Positions 1 through 12,600 of a stretch of 64,000 nucleotides of DNA are shown in pieces (within the stretch, counting starts at the first letter, position 1; the number at the start of each line of letters is the position of its first letter). The stretch comes from Thysanoteuthis rhombus (lineage: Eukaryota; Mollusca; Cephalopoda; Oegopsida; Thysanoteuthidae): contig OY735219.1 in the NCBI GenBank assembly GCA_963457665.1, forward strand, positions 16,255,032-16,319,031, written 5' to 3'. The notes below the pieces were generated by a model that was not told where the DNA came from, did no database searches, and saw only the letters and a list, made by a program, of their open reading frames with translations. Made by a program: the position numbers and the translations under genes.

Positions 1-1369
1 TGATGAGGTCAAGGAACTTCATATGTATTATCCAAACAGGTCATTGAAAGTTTGTTGGCTCTGATTTGTACAAGTAGAATACAATACAAAAGTTTATGAG
101 ATATACATGAAGGAGGGTAGAGTATGGTATGAGGTTGTTATTAATGGGAAGATTATGATTAAGAGATCTTCATGGTTAGGGTTGTTAAGTCTGGTGTTAA
201 TTACATTCGGGGAGAGAGTTTTAAGTTTGTTGATCCACATATCTTCATTTCTTTCTAGAATTTTAGTTATGTCAGTTAGTGTATTTTTCAATATTTTTTA
301 ATGATTGTGAATCTAGCATCTGTGGCAAAATTGTGTCTAGGGGTGCGGAAGTGTAGTTCTACAGGTAGTGGAATCGGATGGTTTTGTGATTTAATTCTGT
401 ATCTATAGTAATTAAGTCTAATGTTGAATTGCCACTCGGACTTGCTTATGTATTGTAAATTGCATCCATTACATTTTCAGAGGTATGTAATATTTTTGCT
501 ACAACAGCACTATGGTATATCTAGAAACTTTTGTAAGTGGTTGAGCTAGTGATGGTGTTAGTGTACTTAAGATGGTTGCAACATTGACTATTTCTTTTAT
601 CGCACGGTTGACAGAGTTAAGTGGTTTTAGGGATGTTATGTGAGACTTTATTGTTTATTATAGTGTTGCTGCTAATGATATCTTTGATGTTTTGGGGTCT
701 GCAGTAGGCGATGATACACTGGTTTCTATAACTATCTACGTATATGTGAGTGTCTTGGAAAGCTATGGAGTCAGTAGACGTCACAAAATCAAATTTAATC
801 GAATCATTTGCAGAGTTTACATGTGCAAAGAAATTCTCTCCTTTGGTTTCATCTAAAAAAAATCATCTATGTATCTAATGTAGAAGATGCAATCATTGTA
901 TAATTCCAGGTATATGTGGGTTTCTCCGAAATAGCATGAAGATGTTAGCATTGTGTTAGCTACTCCACACTACATAAAGTTCCAAACATACACTTTTGGA
1001 ATGGGTACTGCTATAGTAGAAGAAAAAATATATTTTTATGCAACTGTATTCATCATGTGTAAGCTTCCAATTTTTTTCTGTCTAGGTTATTATGTTTTAT
1101 TTCCTTACTTTGTTTCTTCCTTTTATAAAATGACCTGACTGCATAATAGAGTCACAGTTTTGTACATCTTTACTTTCAAAGCTCAGATCTACCAATAGTA
1201 CATCTATAAACATACCCTTCAGAACACAACTGAGATCATGTTCACATTCTTTCCTGTTTGAAATTGAGATGCAGATGCTCCTGTGTCACTCAATGCATGA
1301 AGTAATGATTTTGTCTCCATTTCTCAAATTATCCATGGACACCCAAATCATTGTTGTAATTTCAGGTTT
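1..1369. other. Gene-free stretch, nothing recognised
   Basis: A+T-rich sequence with no long frame and no repeat I could match elsewhere in the window. The frames of about 60 codons here have no recognisable motif, no splice context and no conserved composition, so I treat them as chance. Confidence 0.6.
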
Positions 1370-1590
1370 TCATGGAGCCGGGATTCTAGCCCAACTTCCA
1401 AGATGGAGAGCTTTACAGAGCTAAAAGGCTCACACTACCCAGCTGTTTGTCTATAGCTAGGGAGAGAAGTGAATTCATGTCTTTCCTAAGGGTAATAGTG
1501 CAAAGTGAAATCAAACTGTCGTAGCTGGAGTTTGAACAATACACCAATGCCATTCTCTGTGCTGCTAACCACTGAACTATCTACATCTTC
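1370..1590 (-). mobile_element. tRNA-derived SINE copy
   Basis: Read on the minus strand it begins with a Pol III A-box-like TAGTTCAGTGG (about 1578 down to 1565), followed by a B-box-like GTTCAAACTCC (about 1537 to 1527), as in a tRNA-derived SINE head. Downstream is a body containing CCCTTAGGAAAGACA and CACTTCTCTCCC. The same order of head and body occurs in the minus-strand copy at 33770-33915, where the body reads CCCTTGGGAAAGTCAC. That supports one SINE family with a conserved central block. The head is too degenerate to be a working tRNA gene. The 3' boundary is uncertain. Confidence 0.6.
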
Positions 1591-2110
1591 TGAAATCAAG
1601 CATTGGTGACGTTCAATAAATATAAAAACAATTGGTTAGTTCGATATCATTGGATGATCCTTTTTGTGACCAATTTTTTATGCAGATTATGAATTTTGTG
1701 TCCATTTCAATATAGCCTTTTGCTGTAGGCACATTCTGTTTTCAGTTCTACTATATTTTAGACAATATAGGCAAAGTTAAATTGAAACAACATTTAGATC
1801 AGTCAGAACATCAAAACTACTATGTATTAAACATACGAAGAAGATTACTATGCAGAAAGGCAAGCTAAAAACCGTCAGCTTTGGACTCCCTACGGAGCTC
1901 TGAAGGTTATATGCAAAAATACAGCTTACGTATCTTCATGAAAACCTAGACGTGATACAAGAAAAAAGATTACATTTTCAAAATCAGCATCAAAAACCAG
2001 AGTACATTACAACACATGCCTGATGAAAATCAGTTCAAAAATTGACCAGTGTTATTGGATATTTGATTTGATGACTCATAAGTAGTATAATGTTTTACCT
2101 AAGTGCACAT

Positions 2111-2160
2111 CTACCTCTGGGTTGCTAGATTTGGCAAAAATGGAGATAATTCCATTGAGT
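2111..2160 (+). repeat. R7 fragment
   Basis: The text GGTTGCTAGATTTGGC followed by a GGAGATAATTCC-like block matches the left arm of the foldback repeat at 2902-3067 (GGTTGCCAGATTTGGC). It is a third, partial copy of the same sequence about 0.8 kb upstream. A minus-strand frame over 2111-2332 is chance. Confidence 0.5.
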
Positions 2161-2901
2161 GAGTCTGGACATGAGCCACATGTGCTCTAATTATGGACTC
2201 ATTCCGAAAAAAATTGAGAACTTTTCTGTTTTTAATAGAATTCAAAGATTTGATGAAATGGTTTTCTAAAATTAAACTCATCTTTAAGTCTAGTTGATAA
2301 TTTCTTTTTTGTCCTGGTATACCCGGATTCAAACTCCAAAGTTTGTGATTTTGTCTGCAAATCTCTATTCTAGCATATATTCATCAATTTTCCAAATCAA
2401 AATCTGTGGTCCTCCTATCTTGACATCTGTATGGCTTTGCATTCAATCAGGGTAGAGATCTTTTATGTAGTTAGTTTCCCTTGGGCCATACACTAGATTA
2501 AATTACCCAAGCCTGACAAGTGGTTTTGACAGCAAATAATGGTTTAAAAAGAAGCTCTAATTTTCTCACTATTCAATAAATCTTTGCTCTTATTTAATAT
2601 AGTTGATAAAAAGGGATAATTATTGAATTTTGTAATTGAAATATGCTTTTATTTATCATTTTATTTTTTAGATCAATTATCCTTATTTATTTTCCAGTGA
2701 CAATTCATGTTAATTTCATTATCATTTCACAAATAATTTATATAATAAAGCATCTGTTGAAAAATAATATTGTAATTGACATTTATAGGATAAAAAGTTA
2801 AATTGTCTTTCTAAAGTATTCCAAGTATATGGATGTGAGAAATTTATTCTAATAGACACAAGTCAGCAATATTCAAATAAGTGCTTCCAAAGTAGCACTA
2901 G

Positions 2902-3067
2902 CAGGGTTGCCAGATTTGGCTAGAAAGGGAGATGATCTCAGATTTATCTCAAAGACTTCCCCAACACAGGCATTAGAATAGTGTTGAAAACAGAGGCAGA
3001 TGTTGAACCTATGCCTTTGAGATATAGTCCAGATCATTACCCTTCCTAGCCACATCTGGCCATCCTG
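2902..3067. repeat. Foldback (inverted) repeat R7
   Basis: The left arm (about 2902-2965) carries TTGCCAGATTTGGCTAG and later ATCTCAAAG. The right arm (about 3006-3067) carries the reverse complement, TGGCCAGATGTGGCTAG then ATCTCAAAG, with a spacer of about 40 bases. The arms agree at most positions over about 62 bases. A foldback MITE or an inverted duplication would give this shape. No coding sequence is evident. Confidence 0.65.
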
Positions 3068-3269
3068 GTGGCTCATGTCCAGTTAGGTATTTATTTTGTG
3101 ATATGATTTGGAAATAATTTTCATTCTGAGGTAGAATTTTGTTCTGTTGAATAGCTTCTGTTTATGTTTTCTGCCTTAGAAAGTTGATGGCAGTTGCTCT
3201 GAAGTGTTGGACCAAGCTGACTTGATTCTTTTTAATATACGTGTATTTATAGTACCCACTTAGCATTGA

Positions 3270-3600
3270 TTCACTTTTTTTTCAAATATTTTTTGTAATA
3301 AATTTAGTAATGGTAAATTTCCGTGTTGAATAATGATAAAAAAACGACTCCATAGCCAATTACCAAATAGATGTATGCTTTTGTTCATATGCCATATGTA
3401 TGAGAATAAACACATATACATACTCAATAATTTGTCAAATCATGATATACATTGACTCCTAGTGATATTTCATTTGCTTAGAAAGTAGCTACTAGATGAG
3501 ATACACTGCACTAATTTATTCTATCTTGTTAAGGCTCAGCATATCATCATGTATTTTTAAAATGAATGCTGGCACTATCTCCACCTTTACTGTATATTGG
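3270..3600 (+). repeat. Dispersed repeat R6, copy 1
   Basis: Shares ordered blocks with 59930-60200: AATTTAGTAAT near the start, GAGAATAAACA, GATATTTCAT, and AGCTAC followed by AGATGAGATACAC. Both copies are in the plus orientation. No coding signal or terminal structure is evident, so the class is unknown. Confidence 0.6.
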
Positions 3601-3894
3601 TGGACAGATTGCTATCAGGTGGTGACTTAAGCTGGTTTTATTTCTCCTCTGCCCACTAGTAGATAGCTCTTTATGAAACAGTTTTTGTACTAAGTTGTTT
3701 ATCTCAGTTGACTAGGGTAGGATTTGGGAAACTTACTTACATTAGTGTAGTCGAGGCTCAGATCAATGAAAAGACTTCATGACAAAATTAGATGATACCA
3801 TCTGTCATGTCGGTTTTATTTGTTGTGTTAGACTTCCATTATTGGCTTTGTTTACTTGTATGTACAGATGACAATAAATGCTTCATCATTTGAG

Positions 3895-4025
3895 ACATCA
3901 GCAGCTGCAGCCTTTTAATGTCCATCATGGGACAAAGACCTTCCTCAAGATTCATCAAACCTCTCTATCATGGGTGTTGCAGCGCCAATATCTCCAGAAC
4001 TAGTCAAAATTGTTAAACTTTTTGT
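3895..4025 (-). mobile_element. LINE 3' end fragment (RTE-like)
   Basis: On the minus strand the piece matches the last part of the LINE at 8365-9002: CCATGATAGAGAGGTT, then GAGGAAGGTCTTTGTCC, corresponding to the peptide stretch around AHDREVWQILGKVYVQ. Many substitutions and lost reading frame show an old, dead copy limited to the extreme 3' end. Confidence 0.7.
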
Positions 4026-4059
4026 TGCCACCCTTTTTTCTGATTCATAAGTGAAACCC

Positions 4060-5795
4060 ATGTAATGGCTCAACATAACATTAGTAATTTTGAAAAATCT
4101 AAAAATTTTTTTTAAAAATGTACATTTACATTGGCAAAATGTCCAGACACTATTTCATTATACATCAACAGCAGACATCACATTGCTTTAGCAGTTATTG
4201 TTACATATACTCACCTTAACTCCATTACGATAAAGGAAGATTAGGGATTAAGACTTCAAACTTTTCGATGTATTTCTAAAATTATAAATATCAGACATAT
4301 AGAAAGAGTTGCCAGTTGCTATTTTTGTTACAGCAAATAAACATGTGATAGAGATATAAAGACCTGTTGGTTTCAACATTTCATCTCTCAGAACAGTCAA
4401 AATTCTCATGTTTCAAGTATGTATGCAATGAACTAATTTCAGATCTGAAATAAATAAATCAATTTATGTCAAAGTTCTTGTACAAATTTTCCTAAATTTC
4501 TCATCTAAAAAAACTTCAGCATTCCCTCGTGTTTTCAGGTAATTGAACCGGTCTCCATATATAGCTACACATGTCTTCAAAAGTCCAAATTTTCAGACTT
4601 ATGTTTAACGAAGTAAAATAGAACAAATGGCAATTAGCTTCTGAATTGCTGAAGCCCCACTACAGATTCTTCTCTCTTTGTTTGTGTGTGAGAGTCACTC
4701 CTGGTCACATTTTTGGGGCTACAACCTTGAAAATTTATATGAGTATACCAGTAGGCTCCATATAAAACGTTTTTGTTTTTACAAAAATTTGCTTTTGTGG
4801 GTCTCTATGGTCATTTTCGATCAACAATGCCCAAATTTTGTGCTGGTAATATTTTTTAGATAATCTTAGATGAAAGATCTCAAGTCCTGGTATATGCACA
4901 GGCTATGGTGATTCATTTTAGTGAGACATGGATATTTTAATAATTTCCTCCTAAATCCAAACACAGGCATTTGCCATCATTATACAGTTGTTGGGATCCA
5001 AGAAAGCTAACTGAACTATGAGCTGTGATAATCATTATAGATGAAAGAAGGCAACATCATTTGGTTTTGTCTTTTTTTGACATGTGAGCAATAATATAGG
5101 TTTGGTTCCACCACGTCCCCTTTTTATATTAAGAACCAAACAATAACAAACTGTGTTATATTGGGAGACATCTGTACAAGTCAAAAGTTTAATCCAAAAT
5201 GGCTTTGTTCTATTTTCCCAAAACCCTACACAGTTTGGCTTAGAAAGTAATATATCTTTAAAACTTGCAGAAATTCAGGGATTTGAATTCTTTGGAATGT
5301 AGCTAACATTAAAAGCCTTATTATGACTTTGTTTTTAAATCTTTTGAGAAAATATATGAAAGTCTCCAAGATAGAGGCAACTGCTTGGATCTGACCTTCC
5401 GTTGTGACAAAAACCAAAGTTTAGTGATATTGTGAGTTATTTCTTGAGTTAGTGATAATCATATTTAAGCCCAAAATTATGCTCAATCTTGGTGTTATCA
5501 TATGGTGAAAGCTCAGCTGCAGATGTATGAGCTTATATTTAAAGACCGATGCAATCACTATTCAAGTCAAAATGAAAAAAAAAAGATTTTGAATAATTTC
5601 AACAAAATAAATTTCATATAATTGAATTTTTGCATGTATGTTTATACCCACAAATACAAACATGTCTACTTTATAAGGCTTTACAAAGCTTCCATCATAT
5701 AAGTGAGAACACATCAGTAAGTAATGATACATAAACTCTGCTACTCTACTAAACCTCTGCCTGAATTGACTCAAAAATTAAAAAAACACTTGATA
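4060..5795. other. Gene-free stretch
   Basis: A+T-rich with poly(A) and poly(T) runs. Frames at 4678-4863, 5226-5417 and 5562-5774 have no motif or neighbour suggesting exons. I see no clear transposon ends. Confidence 0.5.
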
Positions 5796-5799
5796 TCAC

Positions 5800-5945
5800 T
5801 CCTTATTGACAATGGAGCTCTTCAGTGAAGGAAACAAATTTTGTTAAATTTATCATGTCATATGAAAAGAAAATGAATAAAGAATTTCATCTAAAGCTAG
5901 AAGGGAGCTAACTTTAATCAGTACTTATTTCCCTTGATATTGTCT
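5800..5945. repeat. R4 fragment (-) and R5 fragment (+)
   Basis: At 5800-5850 the minus strand reads CACTGAAGAGCTCCATTG, matching the core of family R4 (compare 40220 and 60665). At about 5887-5945 the plus strand has AGAAGGGAGCTAACTTTAATCA followed by a CTTGATA block. The same order is found at 23800-23880 (GAAGGGAGGTAACTTCAATC, then CTTGATA), which I call R5. Both are short and of unknown class. Confidence 0.5.
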
Positions 5946-6369
5946 TGTAAAATCTCTTATGAATTGAAGAGTTAGAATGATCTATCAATTCATAAAGCAG
6001 TAATATGTCTGGAGTAAGATTGAGGTCATTTGTAGAGGTATGGCTTTTTATTAATCTTTCACGTTGTTACTGGGGGAATATAGAATTTTAGTATAAAACC
6101 ACCAATTTTTGAGCTGTTAAACAGGTGAATGATTCACCCTAGGCAGAATGAAATTATTTTGTGAGTGAATAAATCCAATGAGCTGAATGAAGAGTGAATG
6201 ATGTAATTTAGTCAGATATTAGAAACCATCAACCAAAACTGTCAACAACAACGGTCAGGATCAATATAGGTTCTTTCAGTTCCTACGAGATTTCCCGGCT
6301 AGCTAATCATGTTTTGTGCATACTGATGGAGCTAGAGGGCTGATAATTTGAACATTTACCTCTTCCTAG

Positions 6370-6640
6370 AAAAAACATTTTTTTTTTAAATTTTTTTTTT
6401 AGATCCACCCTCCCAAAATAGGCTTTTAGTGGGGTTTCAATTTACAGTTTAAGTTCTTCTGTTTGTGTTTGGTTGCATTCATGCTTATTTTTTTTAAAAT
6501 TCGGACATTTTTTGTCATAAACCGCCCAACAAAAGACAAGAGAAGTAGCATTGATCATCCCTTTTTCCAATTTTTTAATTGATCACCTCTAATATGGCAT
6601 GCTGTCAAAAGATGTTGGCCATGTGATGATTACTATTACT
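6370..6640 (-). repeat. Dispersed repeat R1, reverse copy
   Basis: The reverse complement carries the R1 blocks in order: ATCTTTTGACAGCATGCC, a GATCAATT-type block, a GTTGGGCGG-like block, GCATGAATGCAACC, CAAACACAAAC, and a C-rich/T-rich border. The reference copy is at 17130-17525. There is no open reading frame. Confidence 0.7.
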
Positions 6641-7417
6641 TATAAATTGTATTTTTTCTATTCAGGCATCACTATAAAGTAGTTGTATGCTCCTATTTCT
6701 TTTTACTGGCAGTGGATCTGGTCATTTCATGTTTTCTTTTTTCTCTCTTCCTTTGGTTTTCCAATTTCAAAGCTGTCTGATATTGTCCAAATTTTCTGTA
6801 GTAGAAGCTTTCAAGGTGGACTAGACAAGCTCATGTTACAAAATGAATTATGTATATTATATGCAATGGACAATACAACTAAACAAACAAAAGGAAATTT
6901 AGTTGCTGGTGAATGAAATTTTCTGATGAAGACTAGACAACTGAATGCCTTATCTGACTCACCTTCAATAAATTTCAAATCAAAATCATTATAATGAATA
7001 AAATATTGATAGAAGTGAGATGGTGCAAGACATGGATAATTCAGTCTAAGGTTAGTGATCTTCACTTGAATATATTGGTACAGAACTGACTCAGAGAGTT
7101 TTTTTTTTCTGATTAAATGGTATTTTTGAAGATGTTGGTTTGAATGCAGTCCAAGATTAAATCTGACATCAAGGGTTTAATATTCACTTAGGTGTATAAG
7201 CAATAGGAGTGGCATGAATGCATCACATTTGTACTTATACTTCGTAAAATACGTATTTTGTGTAACCTAAATGAGTGAGCCGTTCATTTCCAAAAAATAT
7301 GTGTAGTATAAAATAACATCTATATATAATACATTATGATAATCCTCAATGTAAAAAACATGTCTTATGACACAGCCACAAAAATAATAAAACAAAACTA
7401 AATATTAAAATCATATT
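6641..7417. other. Gene-free stretch
   Basis: Two overlapping opposite-strand frames (6683-6916 and 6811-7065) cover the same bases and carry no recognisable domain, so I do not call either. A T-run lies near 7100. Confidence 0.5.
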
Positions 7418-7697
7418 TCAAGGGGAGCTGGTGTTTGATCAGCATTGCTGGGGAACCATGCTAATGTAACAGCTTTGTTTCTAAGTTCCTGAAACAGTTA
7501 CATGGTAAACAACTGATGACCCCAACAACAAAAATTCATATGCAGTACAAAATATCTAATTCTGTGTGAAACATGAAACTCTTTTAAAAGCTTATATAAA
7601 TTGCATGAACAGATATTCAGAAATAATACACTGAAATGAAATTTTGAAAAATTCTTTTACACCTTTAGTATATGAACATGTAAATATTTCTTGACTC
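7418..7697 (+). repeat. Dispersed repeat R3, copy 1
   Basis: Matches 37908-38210 along its length: GGGAGCTGGTG then TTGATCAGCATTGCTG, then ACAGTTACATGGTAAACAA, TGATGACCCCAACAACA, and ACAGATATT near the end. Both copies sit next to an (AT)n or (GT)n tract. Non-coding and of unknown class. Confidence 0.65.

Positions 7698-7744
<47 letters not shown>
7698..7744. repeat. (GT)n(AT)n microsatellite
   Basis: A GT run passes directly into an AT run of about 34 bases. The 62-codon frame through it is low-complexity. Confidence 0.95.
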
Positions 7745-7747
<3 letters not shown>

Positions 7748-8364
7748 CTACCACACTTATAGTATCAGTAACAGCTATCAACCCCTCTTCCTTCCAACCC
7801 TCTTATTTAACTACCTCTCCCCTCTCACTGTAAGTGTCAACCTTGGTGGTAATGTTTACTATGAAGATGAATATTCTAGATCTTCTTGAATAAATTGGAC
7901 ATTTTTAACAGTTAGCAGCATTGAACATGAAAATAGAAGTGAAGAATCACAGGGTATGTACACATTCGACAAAATAACTAGGAAATCAAAATTTAAGATT
8001 ACTGGTGGTTCCCTGCATCTCAACTCATTAACTATGGCAGGTGGTGGAGAGTAATAGTTATCCATTGCAAGATGGGAACCCTTTTCCATTGCAAGTTATC
8101 CATTGTGAGATAAAAGTCCTGACTCACAGATCACAATAAAAAGTAAATTTTATTGAGTTCTCTCACAAAATTTCTTCAAGCTATACAAGTGCTTTTTTTT
8201 TTATACTAAAAAGGAATACCTTGTGATCTGATAATTACTGAGTTGCTAATGTGTTCAAAAGACCATCAAGAAAATTATATCTTTTTTCATTTGCAATTTA
8301 TGAATCACCACCACCAGGTCCTTTTTACCTTATAAATTTAGCAGTGTTGGTTGTAAAATTTTGT
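7745..8364. other. Gene-free stretch with short direct repeats
   Basis: Around 8059-8108 TCCATTGCAAG recurs twice and a variant TCCATTGTGAG follows, a small local direct repeat. The rest shows no gene or known element. The frame on the minus strand over 7859-8089 is not convincing. Confidence 0.5.
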
Positions 8365-9002
8365 TACCTTGATTGAGGACACAGAACTGGAGGAAGTAGA
8401 CCACTACATCTACCGAGGACAACGAATCTCCATGAGACCCTCAAAAGAAGTAGAAATCAAGCGAAGAATCACACTAGGATGGCAAGCCTTTGGCAAAGCT
8501 AGCTCAACCTTCAAAAATAAGAAGATCCCATTAATCCTAAAGAGAAGGGCGTATAACCAATGCATCCTCCCAATAGTCACTTATGGAGCTGAAACATGGA
8601 ACCTGTCCAAGAGACAGACCCGTAAATTGAAAACCATGCGATGTGCACATGAAAGAAATATGCTGGGCCTCGCATGGAGAGACCACAAGACAGCACAGTA
8701 CAACCGAGAAAAAACAAAAGTCAGGGACATCACAGAATCCATTAAAAATCTCAAATGGCGGTGGGCTGGCCATGTTGCAAGAATGGCAGACAACCGATGG
8801 ACATCACGACTCACGACATGAATCCCCCGAGATCACATGTGCAACCAAGGCCAGCAGAATATTAGATGGATAGATGAGCTAGACAGGTTCAGGAAGTACT
8901 GGCTCCACAACGCCCATGATAGAGAAGTGTGGCAGATCCTGGGGAAGGTCTATGTCCAACGACAGACGTTAAAGGGCTGATGATGATGATGATGATGATA
9001 AT
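8365..9002 (+). mobile_element. 5'-truncated RTE-like LINE, reverse transcriptase C-terminus
   Basis: This is the best coding relic in the window. The frame from 8369 translates to the C-terminal part of a non-LTR retrotransposon endonuclease/reverse transcriptase. Family landmarks are visible: YIYRGQRIS near the start, a GWQAFGKASS block, RAYNQCILPIVTYGAETW about residues 61-78, the RDHKTAQY region near 104, and KWRWAGHVARMADNRW near 129-144. An in-frame TGA at 8819-8821 interrupts the frame where the family normally has W. The same frame then continues (IPRDHM, RWIDELDRF, EVWQILGKVYV) to the true stop at 8978-8980. The polymerase core and endonuclease are absent. This fits 5' truncation during insertion, and the element ends in a (TGATGA)-type tail. 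It is dead as a coding unit. The clade assignment (RTE-like) is from memory of the family. Confidence 0.9.
8977..9002 (+). repeat. (TGA)n tail of the LINE
   Basis: The stop codon of the LINE frame merges into a run of TGATGA units, the usual short tandem 3' tail of RTE-type elements. A similar TGATGATGATGA tail marks the copy at 55345. Confidence 0.85.
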
Positions 9003-9059
9003 TAAACCACAAGTTCATGATTTAAAGAGAAATAAACAATGGATGAGATATTTCTCTTG

Positions 9060-9250
9060 CATTTTGGTGGGCAGTGATTGCTAAAAAGAAATCTGAATTA
9101 TCGAAAAAAAAAAGCATTAATGCTACCAGACACAAACTAAAGGATTGATTTAGGATAAACTTATAATGCAAATTGCCCTCCCCCCCAAAAACTACCGAAA
9201 TGAGGAGGATTTTAAAAAGGTATGTGTGTGTAAAATTTCAATTATGAATT
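9060..9250 (+). repeat. R1 partial copy
   Basis: Matches the middle of R1: GTGGGCAGTGATTGCTAA, then ATTAATGCTACCAGACACA, AACTAAAGGATTGATTTAG and GCAAATTG with a C-rich run. The 5' third is missing. It lies directly downstream of the LINE tail. Confidence 0.65.
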
Positions 9251-10034
9251 ATTAGGAAAAGTGTTCAAACCGGTCTGTTTAGGGTAGCAATGATTAATAA
9301 GAAACCAGTGTCTCTGTTTTTAAGTCTGTTTTTTGCTAACTTTAAGGAAACTAGAAAAATTCTAATAATTTGTCTGTGCTAATGTTTTGTCAGTCGTTTA
9401 TTTGCTTTAAATATTATTAGGATGTTCGAAAAACTTGAATAAAATGAAAACTTAAGAAATAAGATAATTTATTTGCATCATGAGCAAAAAGTATAAATTA
9501 TGCATAAAATTATACACATAGGTAAATGAGAAAATGATCAAAAACATGAGGAAATTCAGTTATGGGTGAATGAGATTTGGTAATAAAGACTTGAGAATGA
9601 ATGACAGGTAAAGTAGTTTAAGAAACCCTGTATGAACCAAGTTGTTCAAACCTATATAGGTATTGTGGGCAAGGAGTTCCTAGTTAAGTATTGTAACTAG
9701 GGAGGGATCATAGTTAGGTATTGGGGTGGGAATGGGGGGTAAAAAAAACTAAAAATCATTTTATCTACTCATTGAGGGAGGTGTATGCGTACAATTTCAA
9801 GTTTCTACTATAAAATTGTTGTTTAATTCTAGTTAGGTATCAAATTCTAAGAAAATTGACCTGTAATAGCTAATGCCCAAGATTTGCTTGTATATATCAA
9901 TAATCCACTGGCTTCCCAGGTTGATATAAGACCTGTTCTTCAATATATCTGATAAAGGAACATAACTTATGAAGTCTGATTGAAGACCTCTCACAAGGGT
10001 ATTAATCCTAAGAGAACACAAGCAGCCTCAATTA
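9251..10034. other. Gene-free stretch
   Basis: A+T-rich with a G-rich patch near 9705-9745. A short minus-strand frame (9833-10021) has no motif. No element recognised. Confidence 0.5.
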
Positions 10035-10340
10035 GTTTGTAGATTCCATTTTCCATCATCAGCCATCATTGGACATAGACTTTCCCCAAGATTCTCTAAA
10101 CCTCTCAATCATGGACGTTGTAGCGTTTATATCTTCTGAATTGTCCAAATAGTCACGCCATCTTATTTTTTGCCGATCATTATTTCACAGCCATGATGTC
10201 CTGCGGTTGTCTGACTATTTCACAACATGGCCTGCCCATTACCATTTGAGTTTTTGTAATTCTTTTCATGATATGTACAACTCAGCATTGTTTCTAGCAT
10301 TCTTATAAAACCCTTTCATATGCTGAGATATGCTTCTTTT
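10035..10340 (-). mobile_element. LINE 3' end fragment, reverse copy
   Basis: On the minus strand this aligns with the last third of the 8365-9002 element. An equivalent of the WAGHV block reads ATGGGCAGGCCATGTT. Further on it has CCATGATTGAGAGGTT, then CTTGGGGAAAGTCTATG and a GGCTGATGATGG tail. Frames are broken in several places. Confidence 0.8.
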
Positions 10341-10344
10341 TTTT

Positions 10345-12562
10345 TTTTAAATGTGACATAAATCAAACTTTTGAAAATGGCAGACTTCATGTATGATTTT
10401 TTTTTTCAAATTTTATTGTTACTTTCAAGAAAAAAAGTCCATGGTTACAGACTAAGAACCAAGAAAATCACACTGTTTAAGTACTGGAGAGTAACTGAGC
10501 AAGGGGGTGGGGGTAATTTAAAATTGTCCCCCCAATAGTAGTTCATTACATTTCATTTCTACTAGCATTATACTATAGCAAATTTCACTCAATTTTTGAG
10601 GGATGCCCACAAGGAGCTGGGCAACATTCTCTCACTCCATATGAGTAGATGGTACTGAGTAGCTCTGTATGTGTAGATGGTACATTTGGTGACGAATGGT
10701 AGACTGGAGAAAAATGTTTGGTAATGGCTACTAGCTTCTAATGTGATAAGTCAAAATCTGACACCTCCACTGGTTGTTCAGTTCAATGGACCTCACTTGG
10801 GCAGAACACATTGGGACAGCAAATTTTGTTCCCTAAAAGTGGTCATTCCTTTTAACACTCAAAATCATACACCACTGTAAACTACTGCTGAGCTCTTCTC
10901 TGGTGGAGACCACATTCACTAAACCTATTCATTTGAAAACTTATCAATTTCTAAGGTTGTGTTGCTGGATGGAAAATACAATGAATCCACGAATGGTGTC
11001 AATATTGTATGCTCTGTGTTCAGCAAGAACATGAGACAATACTTACATTATTGTTGAACATTTAACACATTTTTTGTTGTCACTATCCATGATTCTATAG
11101 TCCAAATGTATGATAATCCAACTTTGTTCAGCTTGGTGTTGGTGGCAAATGCCTATGTTGAATGAGTACAAATTATAATCGGTTATCTGGTCTACAATAA
11201 TTACATTACTCTTATGTAAATGCATGACATCTCATTACCGCTGAGTGCACAAACAACCCCATAGTGTCAATTTATTTGCTACAAAAATATCTACTTCACA
11301 GATGTAAAATTTCAAGATTACAAATTGTGAATTGAAATTAGGTGTCCAAGTTTTGACCGTGGTCGCAAGATTGTAAAAATGTAGATACTAACACTATCTT
11401 CATTTAGTAAAACTCTGAGTTAGTCGGGGAGTATAGTGTCCCATTAACTACAAATGCTTGAGGTATTATCCCCCATTTAGAGAAATTAACGTTGGGGTGC
11501 TGCATTGATTCTTACGTTGCAGATTCTCCTGTATATGAAAATGACGCCTGACATGTACATATTAGCTGAATTCTGATCTGACTTCAACTTTGCTAGGATA
11601 TGAAATCTTGATCTTGGATATGATATATCAATGACTTCGCTCCGATCTCCTTAAAAGAACAGGATAACCAGTATGTTTCATTTGCACCATTTTGTAAAGC
11701 CCACTTTACACTGTAATGTAACACAATGAGATATTCATTCAAAGTAATGTAAGTATCAGGAGACACTGGCCTCTACATTTGTGATGTTGATATTCTTAGT
11801 AAACCTTGACATATGTTTGTATCATTTTGAATTTAGGTGCATTAGGTCATCAGTAAAGGTAAATCATCAACAAGGATAGTATTTGAGAACTTTGATTTTT
11901 TTGTCTCCAGATATTTTCCTTTTGTTTCCAATAACTGAGAATGTACCATGTACAATAGATGGTTCCCTGATTGAGTGGTATAAAGAAATAAACCTTATAA
12001 GTGGCATTCAACTCAGATGTTGTGTGAGTTAAAACTGGAATGCTGGGAAGTCTGAGTCTGCCAAATGTTACAGGAAGGGAAATATACCGGAAGAAAATGC
12101 TCTTTTCCTTTTGGTCATGGTATGATAATAATAGAACAATATTAGGTTTTTATGGAACAGAACATTGGGTAATGCCTTCCGGAGAAGTTCCTGTCTTTCC
12201 TGGTATGCCTATGTATGTGCAATCAATTTATTTCTCTCTTTTTCTGAATTTTGGTATGCTCATATATTAATGCATTTTATATATATATAGAGAGAGAGAG
12301 AGAAAGAGCCTGACAACACATGATCCACAATGTTGAAATTTTTAAAGTGTCTTTGAAGTTTTCTCCCTTGTCAGAGCTTAGGCATGCTTACTCTTTAAAG
12401 ATTTTTTTTTAAAAATTGAATTTTACAGAGTTTCTGTAAAAAAGAAAATTTCTTTTTAAAATAAATTCATGAAATGTTACAATAATGGAGCTTCATGTAA
12501 AGTTATTTCCTTTGTATAACCGTGCTATATATCATGGGATGTGAACCATGTTATAATGAACG

Positions 12563-12600
<38 letters not shown>

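Noticed and set aside
8537-8814. Minus-strand frames of 77-78 codons opposite the LINE
   Set aside because: Antisense shadows of the reverse transcriptase frame.
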